Positions 1 to 7,765 of a DNA stretch of 38,516 nt are shown piece by piece. Source of the stretch: Pseudarthrobacter sulfonivorans. Its GTDB lineage: Bacteria > Actinomycetota > Actinomycetes > Actinomycetales > Micrococcaceae. The notes beneath the pieces are model-generated. The model ran no database searches, was not told the origin of the DNA, and was given only the letters and a program-made list of their open reading frames with translations. The stretch spans positions 1 through 38,516 of the forward strand of contig NZ_JANFCZ010000033.1 in assembly GCF_024391045.1 (NCBI RefSeq). The letters run 5' to 3'. The position numbers were made by a program, and so were the translations under genes. Position 1 is the stretch's first letter, and each line of letters begins with the position of its first letter.

Positions 1-1
1 A

Positions 2-403
2 TCCTGGAACGAACTGCGCCGCGACGGCCTCGCCGCCGAGGAAGAAGCGTTCCTCAACCCCGGCGAACCTGCCCGGATCCCGTTCGTGGCCCGCCAACTC
101 GCCGACGCCCAGGGCCCGATCGTAGCCGTCTCGGACTACATGAAGGCCGTCCCGGACCAGATCCGCCAATTCCTCCCCCACCAGTTCGCAACGCTCGGCG
201 CGGACGGCTTCGGCTTCTCGGACACCCGCGCCGCAGCCCGCCGCTTCTTCAAGAACGACACGCACTCCATCGTGGTGAAAACCCTGCAGCTGCTCGCGCC
301 GAGGGGCGAGGTGGAGGCCGGCGCCCCGCAATACGCCATGGACCGCTACAAACTCCTTGACGTCAACGCGGGAACCACGGGCGGGGCGGGCGGAGACTCC
401 TGA
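2..403 (+). CDS. aceE: Pyruvate dehydrogenase E1 component, C-terminal part (5' end outside window)
   Basis: This is the last 133 codons of a homodimeric-type pyruvate dehydrogenase E1. That enzyme decarboxylates pyruvate with thiamine diphosphate and passes the acetyl group to the lipoyl E2. The frame is open from base 2, with no start codon that fits the family, so the gene enters from the left. Visible family landmarks are AVSDYMKAVPDQI, the DGFGFSDTR block and a FFKNDTHSIV segment, which in AceE form the C-terminal domain. The short Gly-rich tail (TTGGAGGDS) is variable in the family. A strong terminator follows 31 bp after the stop. The gene is housekeeping and looks unrelated to the catabolic island that begins beyond the terminator. 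Identity is confident; the thiamine-binding part lies outside the window. Confidence 0.93.
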   Translation, partial: SWNELRRDGLAAEEEAFLNPGEPARIPFVARQLADAQGPIVAVSDYMKAVPDQIRQFLPHQFATLGADGFGFSDTRAAARRFFKNDTHSIVVKTLQLLAPRGEVEAGAPQYAMDRYKLLDVNAGTTGGAGGDS

Positions 404-433
404 CCCGCCCCCACTGACTCCGCGGACGTACAG

Positions 434-482
434 AACGACGACGGCAGCCCCCACCAAAAGGTGAGGGCCGCCGTCGTCGTTC
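434..482 (+). terminator. Intrinsic terminator after aceE
   Basis: A 12-bp arm AACGACGACGGC pairs perfectly with GCCGTCGTCGTT. The inner AGCCCCCACC/GGTGAGGGC parts extend the stem around an AAAA loop. The U-tract is short. It lies just after the aceE stop and before the oppositely oriented small gene, so it may work in both directions. Confidence 0.8.
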
Positions 483-556
483 CCTTGCGTTTGCCGTGCA
501 GGCTTCCACTGCTTCTTCGAGGACGCGCGTCCGGTCTTAGGGCGCGCCGGGGCGCA

Positions 557-775
557 TCAGCGCCGCGAGCGGCTGAAAACCGGCAGGGCCTGGATCCAGA
601 GTGAGATGCGGCCGGCCGGCTGCACCCGGTCCTCCGGCATAAACAGGTCCGGATCCACGCCGCTGCCGTACGGGAAGTAGAACTCCTGACCTGGCAGCGC
701 TTCCACCGGCGCCGCCACTGGTGCCTCCGCTGGAGCCGGCGCCTGCGCCCGCGTCTTCTCATCCTGCTGGTACAT
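557..775 (-). CDS. Small protein of unknown function, 72 aa
   Basis: I do not recognise this protein. It begins MYQQDEKTRAQ, has an Ala/Pro-rich low-complexity stretch (about residues 11-28), then an aromatic segment EFYFPYGSGVDPDLFMP, and ends with a basic SRSRR tail. No membrane segment or signal peptide is evident. The case for it being real is translational: AGGAGG lies 6 nt before the ATG, one of the best ribosome sites in the window. Its start lies 40 bp from the operator pair at 816-851, closer than any other gene, so it may be controlled together with the purine-catabolic genes. It runs opposite to the uricase. A longer reading frame in another phase of the same strand lacks such a ribosome site. 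Confidence 0.6.
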   Translation of the reverse strand: MYQQDEKTRAQAPAPAEAPVAAPVEALPGQEFYFPYGSGVDPDLFMPEDRVQPAGRISLWIQALPVFSRSRR

Positions 776-815
776 CTGGGCCTCCTCTGGCTATGGGCTC
801 TGCCTGGCTTTCGCA

Positions 816-851
816 TTCCACCTTATGGAAATACTTTTCTGCTATACGAAA
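816..851. promoter_or_regulatory. Putative operator pair for the IclR-type regulator (uricase side)
   Basis: Two 15-bp imperfect palindromes start exactly 21 bp (two helical turns) apart: TTCCACCTTATGGAA at 816-830 and TTCTGCTATACGAAA at 837-851. The same arrangement occurs at 4592-4627 and 11908-11943. Read leftward, the pair (TTTCGTATAGCAGAA, then TTCCATAAGGTGGAA) resembles the hyi-side pair closely, so the direction of the controlled promoter is ambiguous: the 72-aa gene is 40 bp to the left, the uricase 300 bp to the right. Confidence 0.6.
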
Positions 852-1152
852 TCTTAGAAGCGGTGGACCGATCGCGTCAATAGCCCCGGCTCGGCCTGCG
901 GGCCGTCGCAGTCACAATCGCGAATTAGGAAAAGTGATGTACAGCACCCCCTTCCCTGCGCTACGCTTTTTCGTACATCGTGGCCTGGGTCACGAAACCT
1001 GGGAGCAGCAGGCAGGGTCGTAATGAGCTGACATCACATCGATGTCGGCTCATTTTTTGTTGGGTCGACGGAACGAGAAACGCGTGGGAAACACGCGCTT
1101 AATTTCTATGCGGGACTGTGGTCCCACATACCTGAAGTTGGGAAATCTGACC
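852..1152 (+). other. Long structured region before uricase; no gene seen
   Basis: These 301 bp hold no convincing gene. They contain an inverted repeat GATGTAC (936-942) / GTACATC (973-979), the terminator hairpin at 1024-1058, a GC stem CGCGTG/CACGCG at 1081-1097 and a small stem GGAC/GTCC near 1113-1124. If transcription of uricase starts near 816-851 the RNA has a leader of about 300 nt with a terminator in it. A separate uricase promoter right of 1058 is possible, but I see no good -35/-10 pair. No known riboswitch consensus was recognised. Confidence 0.4.
1024..1058 (+). terminator. Terminator-like hairpin with T-run upstream of uricase
   Basis: The arms ATGAGC-T-GACATC and GATGTC-G-GCTCAT form a 13-bp stem (one T-G wobble) with a 5-nt loop ACATC, followed at once by a run of six T. 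This is a classic Rho-independent terminator facing right. No gene ends to its left on this strand, which makes it a candidate attenuator or the end of a short RNA. Confidence 0.7.
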
Positions 1153-2061
1153 ATGAGCAGCAAGATCATCCTCGGCAGCAACCAGTTCGGCAAAGCGGAG
1201 GTCCGGGTCGTCAAAATCACCCGCGACACCGAACGCCACCAGATCGAAGACCTGAACGTCACCTCGCAGCTGCGCGGCGACTTCGCCGCAGCGCACCTGG
1301 AAGGCGACAACGGCCATGTTGTCCCCACGGACACCCAGAAGAACACCGTCTACGCCTTCGCCCGTGAAGGTATCGGTTCACCCGAAGCCTTCCTGCTGCG
1401 CCTGGGCGAGCACTTCACCTCCAGCTTCGACTGGGTGGACGGTGGCCGCTGGGAAGCCGAGTCCTACAGCTGGAGCAGGATCCAGGCACACAGCGCCGAG
1501 CATAACCACAGCTTTGTGCGCAACGGCCAGGAAGTCCGCACAGCGGTGCTGGTCCGGGACGGCGCCACCGAACACCTGATCTCCGGCCTCAAGGACCTCA
1601 CCGTCCTGAAGTCCACCGAATCGGGCTTCACCGGGTACCCCAAGGACAAATACACCACCCTGCAGGAGACCACGGACCGCATCCTGGCCACCGACGTCTC
1701 CGCCCGCTGGCGGTTCAAGACCGGCACGGATTTCAGCGGCTACGACTTCAACAAAAACTACGACGACGTCAAGAGCCTCCTGCTCGAAGGCTTCACCGAG
1801 AAGTACTCCCACGCCCTCCAGCAGACCCTCTTCGACATGGGAACCAAGGTCCTGGAAGCGCACCCGGAGATCGACGAAATCAAGTTCTCCATGCCCAACA
1901 AGCACCACTTCCTGGTGGACCTGTCCCCCTTCGGCCTCGACAACCCCAACGAGGTCTTCTTCGCCGCGGACCGTCCGTACGGCCTGATCGAAGCCACCGT
2001 CCTGCGCGAGGACGCCGCAAGTGCCGAGAACGCCTGGACGGGCATCGCCGGCTTCTGCTAA
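1153..2061 (+). CDS. Urate oxidase (factor-independent urate hydroxylase), 302 aa
   Basis: It oxidises urate with O2 to 5-hydroxyisourate and H2O2 in the first committed step of urate breakdown, with no cofactor. The sequence matches the two-T-fold-domain uricase family throughout. GKAEVRVVKITR carries the family's N-terminal active-site Lys (K14), and VVPTDTQKNTVYAFA carries the Thr-Asp pair (T59, D60). TTLQETTDRILATDVSARW and the C-terminal PNKHHFLVDL with its His are also present. Length equals that of the Arthrobacter globiformis enzyme. The frame is open further upstream, but ATG 1153 (MSSKIILGSNQFGKAEV) gives the family N-terminus; the ribosome site is weak. The permease follows 73 bp downstream, likely in the same transcript. 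Genes for hydroxyisourate hydrolase and OHCU decarboxylase, the next two steps, are not in the window. Confidence 0.96.
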   Translation: MSSKIILGSNQFGKAEVRVVKITRDTERHQIEDLNVTSQLRGDFAAAHLEGDNGHVVPTDTQKNTVYAFAREGIGSPEAFLLRLGEHFTSSFDWVDGGRWEAESYSWSRIQAHSAEHNHSFVRNGQEVRTAVLVRDGATEHLISGLKDLTVLKSTESGFTGYPKDKYTTLQETTDRILATDVSARWRFKTGTDFSGYDFNKNYDDVKSLLLEGFTEKYSHALQQTLFDMGTKVLEAHPEIDEIKFSMPNKHHFLVDLSPFGLDNPNEVFFAADRPYGLIEATVLREDAASAENAWTGIAGFC

Positions 2062-2134
2062 ACCCTCGCCACCGAAAAATCAGCCAGACACGTTAGCCAG
2101 ACGATGACGTCTGCCATGAACCAGAAAGTCTGCC

Positions 2135-3643
2135 ATGAACAACAAAAAGAATTCGGCCGCGGCAGTTGCCGGCACCGGCCAGCAGCAGTCGGGGCGGCCG
2201 GAAGACCAGCGCCTCTCCATCGGCAGTAGCTTCGCCTACGGCTTCCAGCACGTCCTGACCATGTACGGCGGCATCATCGCCGTTCCCCTGATCGTCGGCC
2301 AGGCCGCCGGCCTCTCCCCGTCCGACATCGGCGTCCTGATCGCCGCTGCCCTCTTCATGGGCGGCCTGGCCACCCTGCTCCAGACCATCGGCATCCCGTT
2401 CTTTGGTTCGCAGCTGCCGCTGGTCCAGGGTGTCTCATTTGCCAGCGTGGCCACCATGGTGGCCATCGTCACCGGCGGCGGGGGGCTGCCTGCCGTCTTT
2501 GGCGCCGTGATGGTGTCGGCTGCCATCGGCCTGCTGATCGCGCCGGTCTTTTCGAAGATTGTCCGCTTCTTTCCGCCGGTTGTCACCGGCACGGTGATCA
2601 CCACCATCGGGCTGACGCTGATGCCCGTCGCGGCCAACTGGGCCATGGGCGGGAACCGCAAGGCTGAGGACTACGGCAGCATGGCCAACATCGGCCTCGC
2701 CGCCGTGACCCTCGCGCTCGTCCTGATCCTGAGCAAGCTCGGCAACGCCACCCTCTCACGCCTGTCCATCCTGCTGGCCATGGTGGTGGGCACCATCGTG
2801 GCCGTGGTCACCGGCATGGCCGACTTCTCCAAAGTGGGCGACGGCCCCATAGTCGCCTTCCCCACCCCCTTCCACCTGGGCGCCCCCACCTTCGAGATCG
2901 CCGCCATCATCTCCATGGTGATTGTGGTGCTGGTCATCCTCACCGAAACCATGGCCGACATCCTCGCCGTCGGCGAAATCGTCGGCACCCGCACAGACTC
3001 CAAGCGGATCGCCGCGGGCCTGCGCGCCGACATGGTCTCCAGCCTGGTGGCCCCCGTGTTTGGCTCATTCACCCAGAGCGCCTTCGCCCAGAACGTGGGA
3101 CTGGTGGCCGTCACCAAGATCAAGAGCCGCTACGTGGTGGCCGCGGGCGGCGTGATCCTGGTCCTCCTGGGCCTGCTGCCGGTCCTCGGCCGGGTGGTGG
3201 CCGCAGTTCCGACGGCGGTCCTGGGCGGTGCGGGCATCGTCCTGTTCGGAACGGTGGCCGCCAGCGGCATCCGGACCCTGGCCAAGGTGGAATACAAAAA
3301 CAACATGAACCTGATCATCGTGGCCGCGTCCATCGGTTTCGGGATGATCCCGATCGCCGCGCCCACGTTCTACGACAAGTTCCCTGCCTGGTTCGGCACC
3401 ATCTTCCACTCCGGCATCAGCTCGGCCGCGGTCATGGCCATCCTGCTGAACCTGCTCTTCAACCACCTGAAGGCCGGCAACTCGGAGAACCAGTCGGTGT
3501 TTGTGGCCGGCACCGGACGCGTGGTCCGGGAAGAGGACCTCAAATGCCTGGCCGAGGGCGACCGCTACGAGGACGGCAAGCTGATCGACTGCGACGGAAA
3601 GGAAGTCCCCATCCACTCGTCGGAATCAGCAACCGAGCACTGA
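2135..3643 (+). CDS. NCS2-family nucleobase:cation symporter (urate/xanthine permease), 502 aa
   Basis: A polytopic membrane protein of the nucleobase-ascorbate transporter (NCS2) family. It probably imports urate or xanthine with H+ or Na+ for the uricase next to it. Landmarks are FAYGFQHVLTMYGG in the first transmembrane helix, LVQGVSFASVA, the TETMADILAVGEIVG stretch and the family signature QNVGLVAVTK after it, among about 12-14 hydrophobic segments. The N-terminal 27 residues and C-terminal 60 residues are polar and probably cytoplasmic. Substrate is inferred from position, since family members for uracil, xanthine and urate look alike. ATG 2135 is chosen because an identical 13-nt block containing another ATG at 2116 is out of frame. 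A large inverted repeat follows the stop. Confidence 0.92.
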   Translation: MNNKKNSAAAVAGTGQQQSGRPEDQRLSIGSSFAYGFQHVLTMYGGIIAVPLIVGQAAGLSPSDIGVLIAAALFMGGLATLLQTIGIPFFGSQLPLVQGVSFASVATMVAIVTGGGGLPAVFGAVMVSAAIGLLIAPVFSKIVRFFPPVVTGTVITTIGLTLMPVAANWAMGGNRKAEDYGSMANIGLAAVTLALVLILSKLGNATLSRLSILLAMVVGTIVAVVTGMADFSKVGDGPIVAFPTPFHLGAPTFEIAAIISMVIVVLVILTETMADILAVGEIVGTRTDSKRIAAGLRADMVSSLVAPVFGSFTQSAFAQNVGLVAVTKIKSRYVVAAGGVILVLLGLLPVLGRVVAAVPTAVLGGAGIVLFGTVAASGIRTLAKVEYKNNMNLIIVAASIGFGMIPIAAPTFYDKFPAWFGTIFHSGISSAAVMAILLNLLFNHLKAGNSENQSVFVAGTGRVVREEDLKCLAEGDRYEDGKLIDCDGKEVPIHSSESATEH

Positions 3644-3644
3644 T

Positions 3645-3714
3645 ACCCGGCACGAGATGGCAGTTCGCAGCAGTGTCCGGCAAGGACATTGCCGCGAACT
3701 GCCATCTCGCGGGT
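3645..3714. terminator. Long inverted repeat between converging genes
   Basis: A perfect 16-bp stem, CGAGATGGCAGTTCGC (3653-3668) with its complement at 3694-3709, is extended outward by ACCCG/CGGGT. The 25-nt loop holds its own GTCC/GGAC mini-stem. There is no T-run. It sits exactly between the permease stop and the stop of the oppositely oriented regulator, so a bidirectional terminator or mRNA-end stabiliser is the simplest reading. Confidence 0.6.
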
Positions 3715-4469
3715 CAGTTCCGGTTGAGTTCGTCCGAGATGGCCTGGGCTGCTTCGCGCAGCATCGGCACCGCCCGCTCGGCAAAGGACTGGTCCACGCG
3801 GGACACCGGACCGGACACGGAGATGGCCGTCGGAGTGGGAGCGTTGGGGACGGCCATGGCAAAGCAGCGGACGCCGAGTTCCTGCTCCTCCTCGTCGATC
3901 GAGTAGCCGCGGTCGCGGATCAGCTTCAGGTCAGCCATCAGGGCCTCAATGTCGCCGATGCTCTTGGGGGTGGGGGTTGGCATGCCTTTACGGGCCACGA
4001 TGCCCCGCACGGTGTCGTCGTCCAACTGGGCCAGGATCGCCTTGCCCATCCCGGTGGCGTGCATAAAGCCGCGGCGGCCCACTTCGGTGATCATCCGCAT
4101 GGAATGCAGCGAGGGGACCTGGGCCACGTACATCACCATGTCCGAGTCCAGCACCGCCATGTTGGCGGTTTCCCCGAGGCGCTCCACCAGCGACTGGAGC
4201 TGCGGCCGGGCCAAGGCCCCCAGCTGCTTGTTGGCACCTTCGCCAAGCCGGATGAGCCGTGGGCCCAGGGCGTACCGGCGGTTGGGCAGCTGGCGGATGT
4301 ACCCCAGCGTCACGAGGGTGCGCAGCAGCCGGTGAATGGTGGGGAGCGGCAGTTCAGTGGATGCGGAGAGTTCACTGAGGGTGACTTCGCCGCCGGCATC
4401 CGTGATCAGTTCCAAGAGTTCGAAGACGCGCTCTACCGACTGCACGCCTCCCGAGGCTTTTTCAGCCAT
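3714..4469 (-). CDS. IclR-family transcriptional regulator, AllR-like, 251 aa
   Basis: A DNA-binding repressor candidate for the purine/glyoxylate island. The winged helix-turn-helix covers about residues 9-65 (SVERVFELLELI, then TLSELSASTELPLPTIHRLLRTLVTLGYI). The IclR effector domain follows, with MHATGMGKAILAQL, the RGYSIDEEEQELGVRCFAMAV block and an AISVSGP segment as in glyoxylate/allantoin-sensing members. ATG 4469 (MAEKASGG) is chosen because GGAG lies 8 nt upstream and the family N-terminus begins there, although the frame stays open to 4544. It is transcribed divergently from the malic enzyme across a region with a pair of 15-bp palindromes that overlap the malic-enzyme promoter. Ligand (glyoxylate or allantoin-related) is inferred from E. 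coli AllR and from context. Confidence 0.9.
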   Translation of the reverse strand: MAEKASGGVQSVERVFELLELITDAGGEVTLSELSASTELPLPTIHRLLRTLVTLGYIRQLPNRRYALGPRLIRLGEGANKQLGALARPQLQSLVERLGETANMAVLDSDMVMYVAQVPSLHSMRMITEVGRRGFMHATGMGKAILAQLDDDTVRGIVARKGMPTPTPKSIGDIEALMADLKLIRDRGYSIDEEEQELGVRCFAMAVPNAPTPTAISVSGPVSRVDQSFAERAVPMLREAAQAISDELNRN

Positions 4470-4585
4470 GTACCAGTCTCCTGCGGGCTCGATTTCCGAC
4501 AACTCGTTTTCGCATCGTGAAAAGAATTGTCCCAGATCTCCCAAGATACATCACGGCCTGATGACTGCGGGAGGGCCTCAAAGAC

Positions 4586-4627
4586 TTGTATTTCCACAAA
4601 GTAGATAATAATATCCATCATACGAAA
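4586..4627 (+). promoter_or_regulatory. Malic-enzyme promoter overlapped by two IclR-type operator palindromes
   Basis: A near-consensus promoter reads TTGTAT (4586-4591), a 17-bp spacer, TAATAT (4609-4614). Operator 1, TTCCACAAAGTAGAT (4592-4606), fills the spacer. Operator 2, ATCCATCATACGAAA (4613-4627), covers the end of the -10 and the likely start site. Their starts are 21 bp apart, as at 816-851 and 11908-11943. Binding there would block RNA polymerase, so repression is predicted. Confidence 0.7.
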
Positions 4628-4677
4628 TAATTTGATTGATCATGTGCCCGTCAGCGGGCCTAACAGGAGGACATTCA

Positions 4678-6111
4678 ATGGCGAACCCCAGCCCCGGAAA
4701 CTCGATCACCCTGCGCGTGGAGGCACCGTCCAGCTTCAGCGCCACCAGCGAACTGGCCGCCGCCGTGGGAGCAGCCGGCGCCGCCATCACCGCCCTGGAC
4801 GTCACCGAATCCCACCACGAGACCCTGGTTGTTGACGTCACCTGCAACACCACCGACGACGCCCACGCCAACCGCGTCAAGGATGCCCTCAACGCGCTCG
4901 ACGGCGTCACGGTCCAGCACGTCTCTGACCGCACCTTCCTGATGCACCTCGGCGGCAAGCTGGAAGTCGTCCCCAAAGTAGCCCTGCGCAACCGCGACGA
5001 TCTGTCACGCGCCTATACTCCCGGCGTCGCGCGCGTCTGCCTGGCCATCGCAGAGGACCCGGCCGCTGCCCGCAACCTGACCGTCAAGCGCAACACCATC
5101 GCCGTGGTCACCGACGGCTCCGCTGTACTCGGCCTGGGCAACATCGGCCCCGCTGCAGCGCTTCCCGTGATGGAAGGGAAGGCTGCGCTGTTCAAGCAGT
5201 TCGCCAACGTGGACGCCTGGCCGGTCTGCCTGGACACCCAGGACACCGAGGAAATCATCAAGATCGTCAAGGCCCTGGCACCGGTCTACGGCGGCGTGAA
5301 CCTCGAGGACATCGCGGCTCCGCGCTGCTTCGAGATCGAGAACCGCCTCCGGGAGGAACTGGACATCCCGGTGTTCCACGATGACCAGCACGGCACGGCC
5401 ATCGTCACCCTCGCCGCCCTGGTGAACGCCCTGCGTGTAGTGGACAAGAAACTGTCCGAGGTCCGCATTGTGGTTTCGGGCGTCGGCGCCGCCGGCTCGG
5501 CAATCATCCAGCTGCTCAAGGCCCAGGGCGCGCAGCACATCATCGCCGCAGGCCGTTCCGGCGCCATCCATTCGGGTGAGAAGTACAACGACGAACACCG
5601 CAGCTGGATTGCCGCGAACACCAACGAAGAAGGCTTCTCCGGGTCCCTCCATGACGCCATGGTGGGCGCCGATGTGTTCATCGGCGTCAGCGCCCCGCAC
5701 GTGATCGGCGAGGAGCAGGTGGCCGCCATGGCCCCGAACGCCATCGTCTTCGCCATGGCCAACCCGACGCCGGAGATCGATCCGGCCATCGCCGCCAAGC
5801 ACGCCGCCGTGGTGGCCACCGGCCGCAGCGACTTCCCCAACCAGATCAACAACGTCCTGGCGTTCCCCGGTTTCTTCCGCGGCCTGCTGGACGCGGGCGC
5901 AGCCGACATCACCCCGGAAATGCTGGTGGCCGCCGCCGAGGCCATCGCCAACAGGGTAGCTGACGGCGAGCTCAATGCCAGCTACATTATCCCCAGTGTG
6001 TTTGATCCCCATGTCGCCGCTGACGTGGCTTCCGCGGTCGCCGCCGCAGCGCACGCCACCACGGCAACGGCGGCGCCGGCCAACGCGGACGCTGCCTTCG
6101 CCAACGCCTGA
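4678..6111 (+). CDS. NAD(P)-dependent malic enzyme with N-terminal ACT domain, 477 aa
   Basis: It decarboxylates L-malate to pyruvate. An ACT-like ligand domain occupies about residues 1-85 (ITLRVEAPSSFS onward). The malic domain follows with SRAYTPGVARVC, TDGSAVLGLGNIGP, NLEDIAAPRCFEIE and HDDQHGTAIVTLAAL, and then the Rossmann domain with VVSGVGAAGSA and ANPTPEI. ATG 4678 has AGGAGG 7 nt before it; an upstream in-frame ATG at 4636 lacks one. The Ala-rich tail of about 30 residues is not conserved in the family. Malate synthase starts 37 bp downstream, so glyoxylate-derived malate could go straight to pyruvate. The ACT domain suggests allosteric control by a small molecule. Preference for NAD or NADP cannot be judged here. 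Confidence 0.94.
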   Translation: MANPSPGNSITLRVEAPSSFSATSELAAAVGAAGAAITALDVTESHHETLVVDVTCNTTDDAHANRVKDALNALDGVTVQHVSDRTFLMHLGGKLEVVPKVALRNRDDLSRAYTPGVARVCLAIAEDPAAARNLTVKRNTIAVVTDGSAVLGLGNIGPAAALPVMEGKAALFKQFANVDAWPVCLDTQDTEEIIKIVKALAPVYGGVNLEDIAAPRCFEIENRLREELDIPVFHDDQHGTAIVTLAALVNALRVVDKKLSEVRIVVSGVGAAGSAIIQLLKAQGAQHIIAAGRSGAIHSGEKYNDEHRSWIAANTNEEGFSGSLHDAMVGADVFIGVSAPHVIGEEQVAAMAPNAIVFAMANPTPEIDPAIAAKHAAVVATGRSDFPNQINNVLAFPGFFRGLLDAGAADITPEMLVAAAEAIANRVADGELNASYIIPSVFDPHVAADVASAVAAAAHATTATAAPANADAAFANA

Positions 6112-6148
6112 TTCGCTGCGAGACCCACAGCCTAGGAAAGGACCAGAA

Positions 6149-7762
6149 ATGGCCATCACAGTCACAAACCCGCAGCCGATCGAACGCGCGGAGGAAATCC
6201 TCACCCCCGAAGCGCTGGCATTCCTGGAGGAGCTCCACAATCGGTTCGCCGGCACCCGCAACGAACTCCTCGCAGCCCGCGGCGTCAAGCGGCAGAAGGT
6301 TGCCGATACCGGCAGGCTGGAATTCCTGCCGGAAACCCAGGACGTGCGCGACGGCGACTGGCAGGTTGCGCCGGCTCCCGCAGCGTTGCAGGACCGCCGG
6401 GTGGAAATGACCGGCCCCGCGTCGCCCGCCAAAATGGCCATCAACGCGCTGAACTCCGGCGCCAAAGTGTGGCTCGCCGACCTCGAGGACGCCTCCACAC
6501 CCACCTGGGCCAACGTCATTGACGCCATCCTGAACCTCCGCGACGCCGCCGCGGGCACCCTGAGCTACACCTCGCCCGAGGGCAAGGAGTACAAGCTCCG
6601 CACCGACGTCCCGCTCGCCGTCGTGGTGGCCCGCCCGCGCGGCTGGCACTTCCCGGAAAAGCACGTGCTGATCGACGGCGAACCCGGCGTGGGTGCGCTG
6701 GTGGACTTCGGCCTGCACTTCTTCCACGTGTCCAAACAGCTGGTACAGAACGGCCAGGGCCCCTACTACTACCTGCCCAAAATGGAGAGCCACCTCGAGG
6801 CCCGCCTCTGGAACGACATCTTCGTCTTCGCCCAGGACTTCCTCGGCCTCCCGCAGGGCACCATCCGCGCCACCGTCCTGATCGAGACCATCCCGGCCGC
6901 GTTCGAAATGGATGAGATCCTCTACGAGCTCCGCGACCACGCCTCCGGCCTGAACGCCGGCCGCTGGGACTACCTGTTCAGCATCATCAAGTACTTCCGC
7001 GACGCCGGCGAGGAGTTCGTGCTCCCGGACCGTGCCTCCGTGGTCATGACCGCCCCGTTCATGCGCGCCTACACCGAACTGCTGGTCAAGACCTGCCACC
7101 AGCGCGGCGCCTTCGCCATGGGCGGGATGGCCGCCGTCATCCCCAACCGGCGCCACCCCGAGGTCACCGAGGCAGCCTTCGCCAAGGTCCGCGCCGACAA
7201 GACCCGGGAAGCCAACGACGGGTTCGACGGCTCCTGGGTGGCCCACCCGGACCTCGTGCCCACCTGCCAGGAAGTCTTCGACGCCGTGCTGGGCGACCCG
7301 GCCAAGGGCGGCAAGCCCAACCAGCTGGACAAGCAGCGCCCCGAGGTTTCCGTCACCGCCGACCAGCTCCTGGACATCGCCTCCGCGCACGGCCAGGTCA
7401 CCGAGACCGGCCTGCGCCTGAACCTCTACGTCGCCGTCGCCTACACCGCCGTCTGGCTCTCCGGAAACGGCGCCGTGGCCATCCACAACCTGATGGAGGA
7501 CGCCGCCACCGCGGAAATCTCCCGCTCCCAGGTGTGGCAGCAGATCCGCAACAAGTCCGTCCTCGCGGACACTGGAAACACCGTGACCCGCGAACTGGTG
7601 GAACGGATCCTCGGCGAGGAAACCGAACGGCTCCGGACCGAGTTCGGCGACGAAGCCTTCCGCCTCTACTACCAGCCGGCCAGCCGGCTGATCGGCGACA
7701 TTTGCCTGTCCGAGGACTACACCGACTTCCTCACCACCCCGGCCTACGAACTGGTGGACTAA
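6149..7762 (+). CDS. aceB: Malate synthase A, 537 aa
   Basis: It condenses glyoxylate with acetyl-CoA to malate. The A-type length (about 530 residues) and blocks are present: VWLADLEDASTPTW (around residues 108-120, acidic metal and catalytic region), ARPRGWHFPEKH (around 161-172, with the glyoxylate-binding Arg), YYYLPKMESHLEARLWND, TVLIETIPAAFEMDEILYEL with the metal-binding Glu, and MGGMAAVIPNR. ATG 6149 is preceded by GGAAAGGA. The frame is open upstream to 5975, but that part overlaps the malic enzyme and is not family sequence. Its place in a ureide cluster, with no isocitrate lyase nearby, indicates that the glyoxylate comes from purine breakdown rather than from acetate growth. Confidence 0.96.
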   Translation: MAITVTNPQPIERAEEILTPEALAFLEELHNRFAGTRNELLAARGVKRQKVADTGRLEFLPETQDVRDGDWQVAPAPAALQDRRVEMTGPASPAKMAINALNSGAKVWLADLEDASTPTWANVIDAILNLRDAAAGTLSYTSPEGKEYKLRTDVPLAVVVARPRGWHFPEKHVLIDGEPGVGALVDFGLHFFHVSKQLVQNGQGPYYYLPKMESHLEARLWNDIFVFAQDFLGLPQGTIRATVLIETIPAAFEMDEILYELRDHASGLNAGRWDYLFSIIKYFRDAGEEFVLPDRASVVMTAPFMRAYTELLVKTCHQRGAFAMGGMAAVIPNRRHPEVTEAAFAKVRADKTREANDGFDGSWVAHPDLVPTCQEVFDAVLGDPAKGGKPNQLDKQRPEVSVTADQLLDIASAHGQVTETGLRLNLYVAVAYTAVWLSGNGAVAIHNLMEDAATAEISRSQVWQQIRNKSVLADTGNTVTRELVERILGEETERLRTEFGDEAFRLYYQPASRLIGDICLSEDYTDFLTTPAYELVD

Positions 7763-7765
7763 GGC

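Noticed and set aside
721..1023. Rightward open frame of 100 codons left of the terminator at 1024
   Set aside because: It overlaps the start of the better supported leftward 72-aa gene, runs through the operator pair and has no recognisable protein features.
852..1152. Riboswitch before uricase
   Set aside because: Hairpins are present, but I could match no known riboswitch consensus; kept only as a possible leader.
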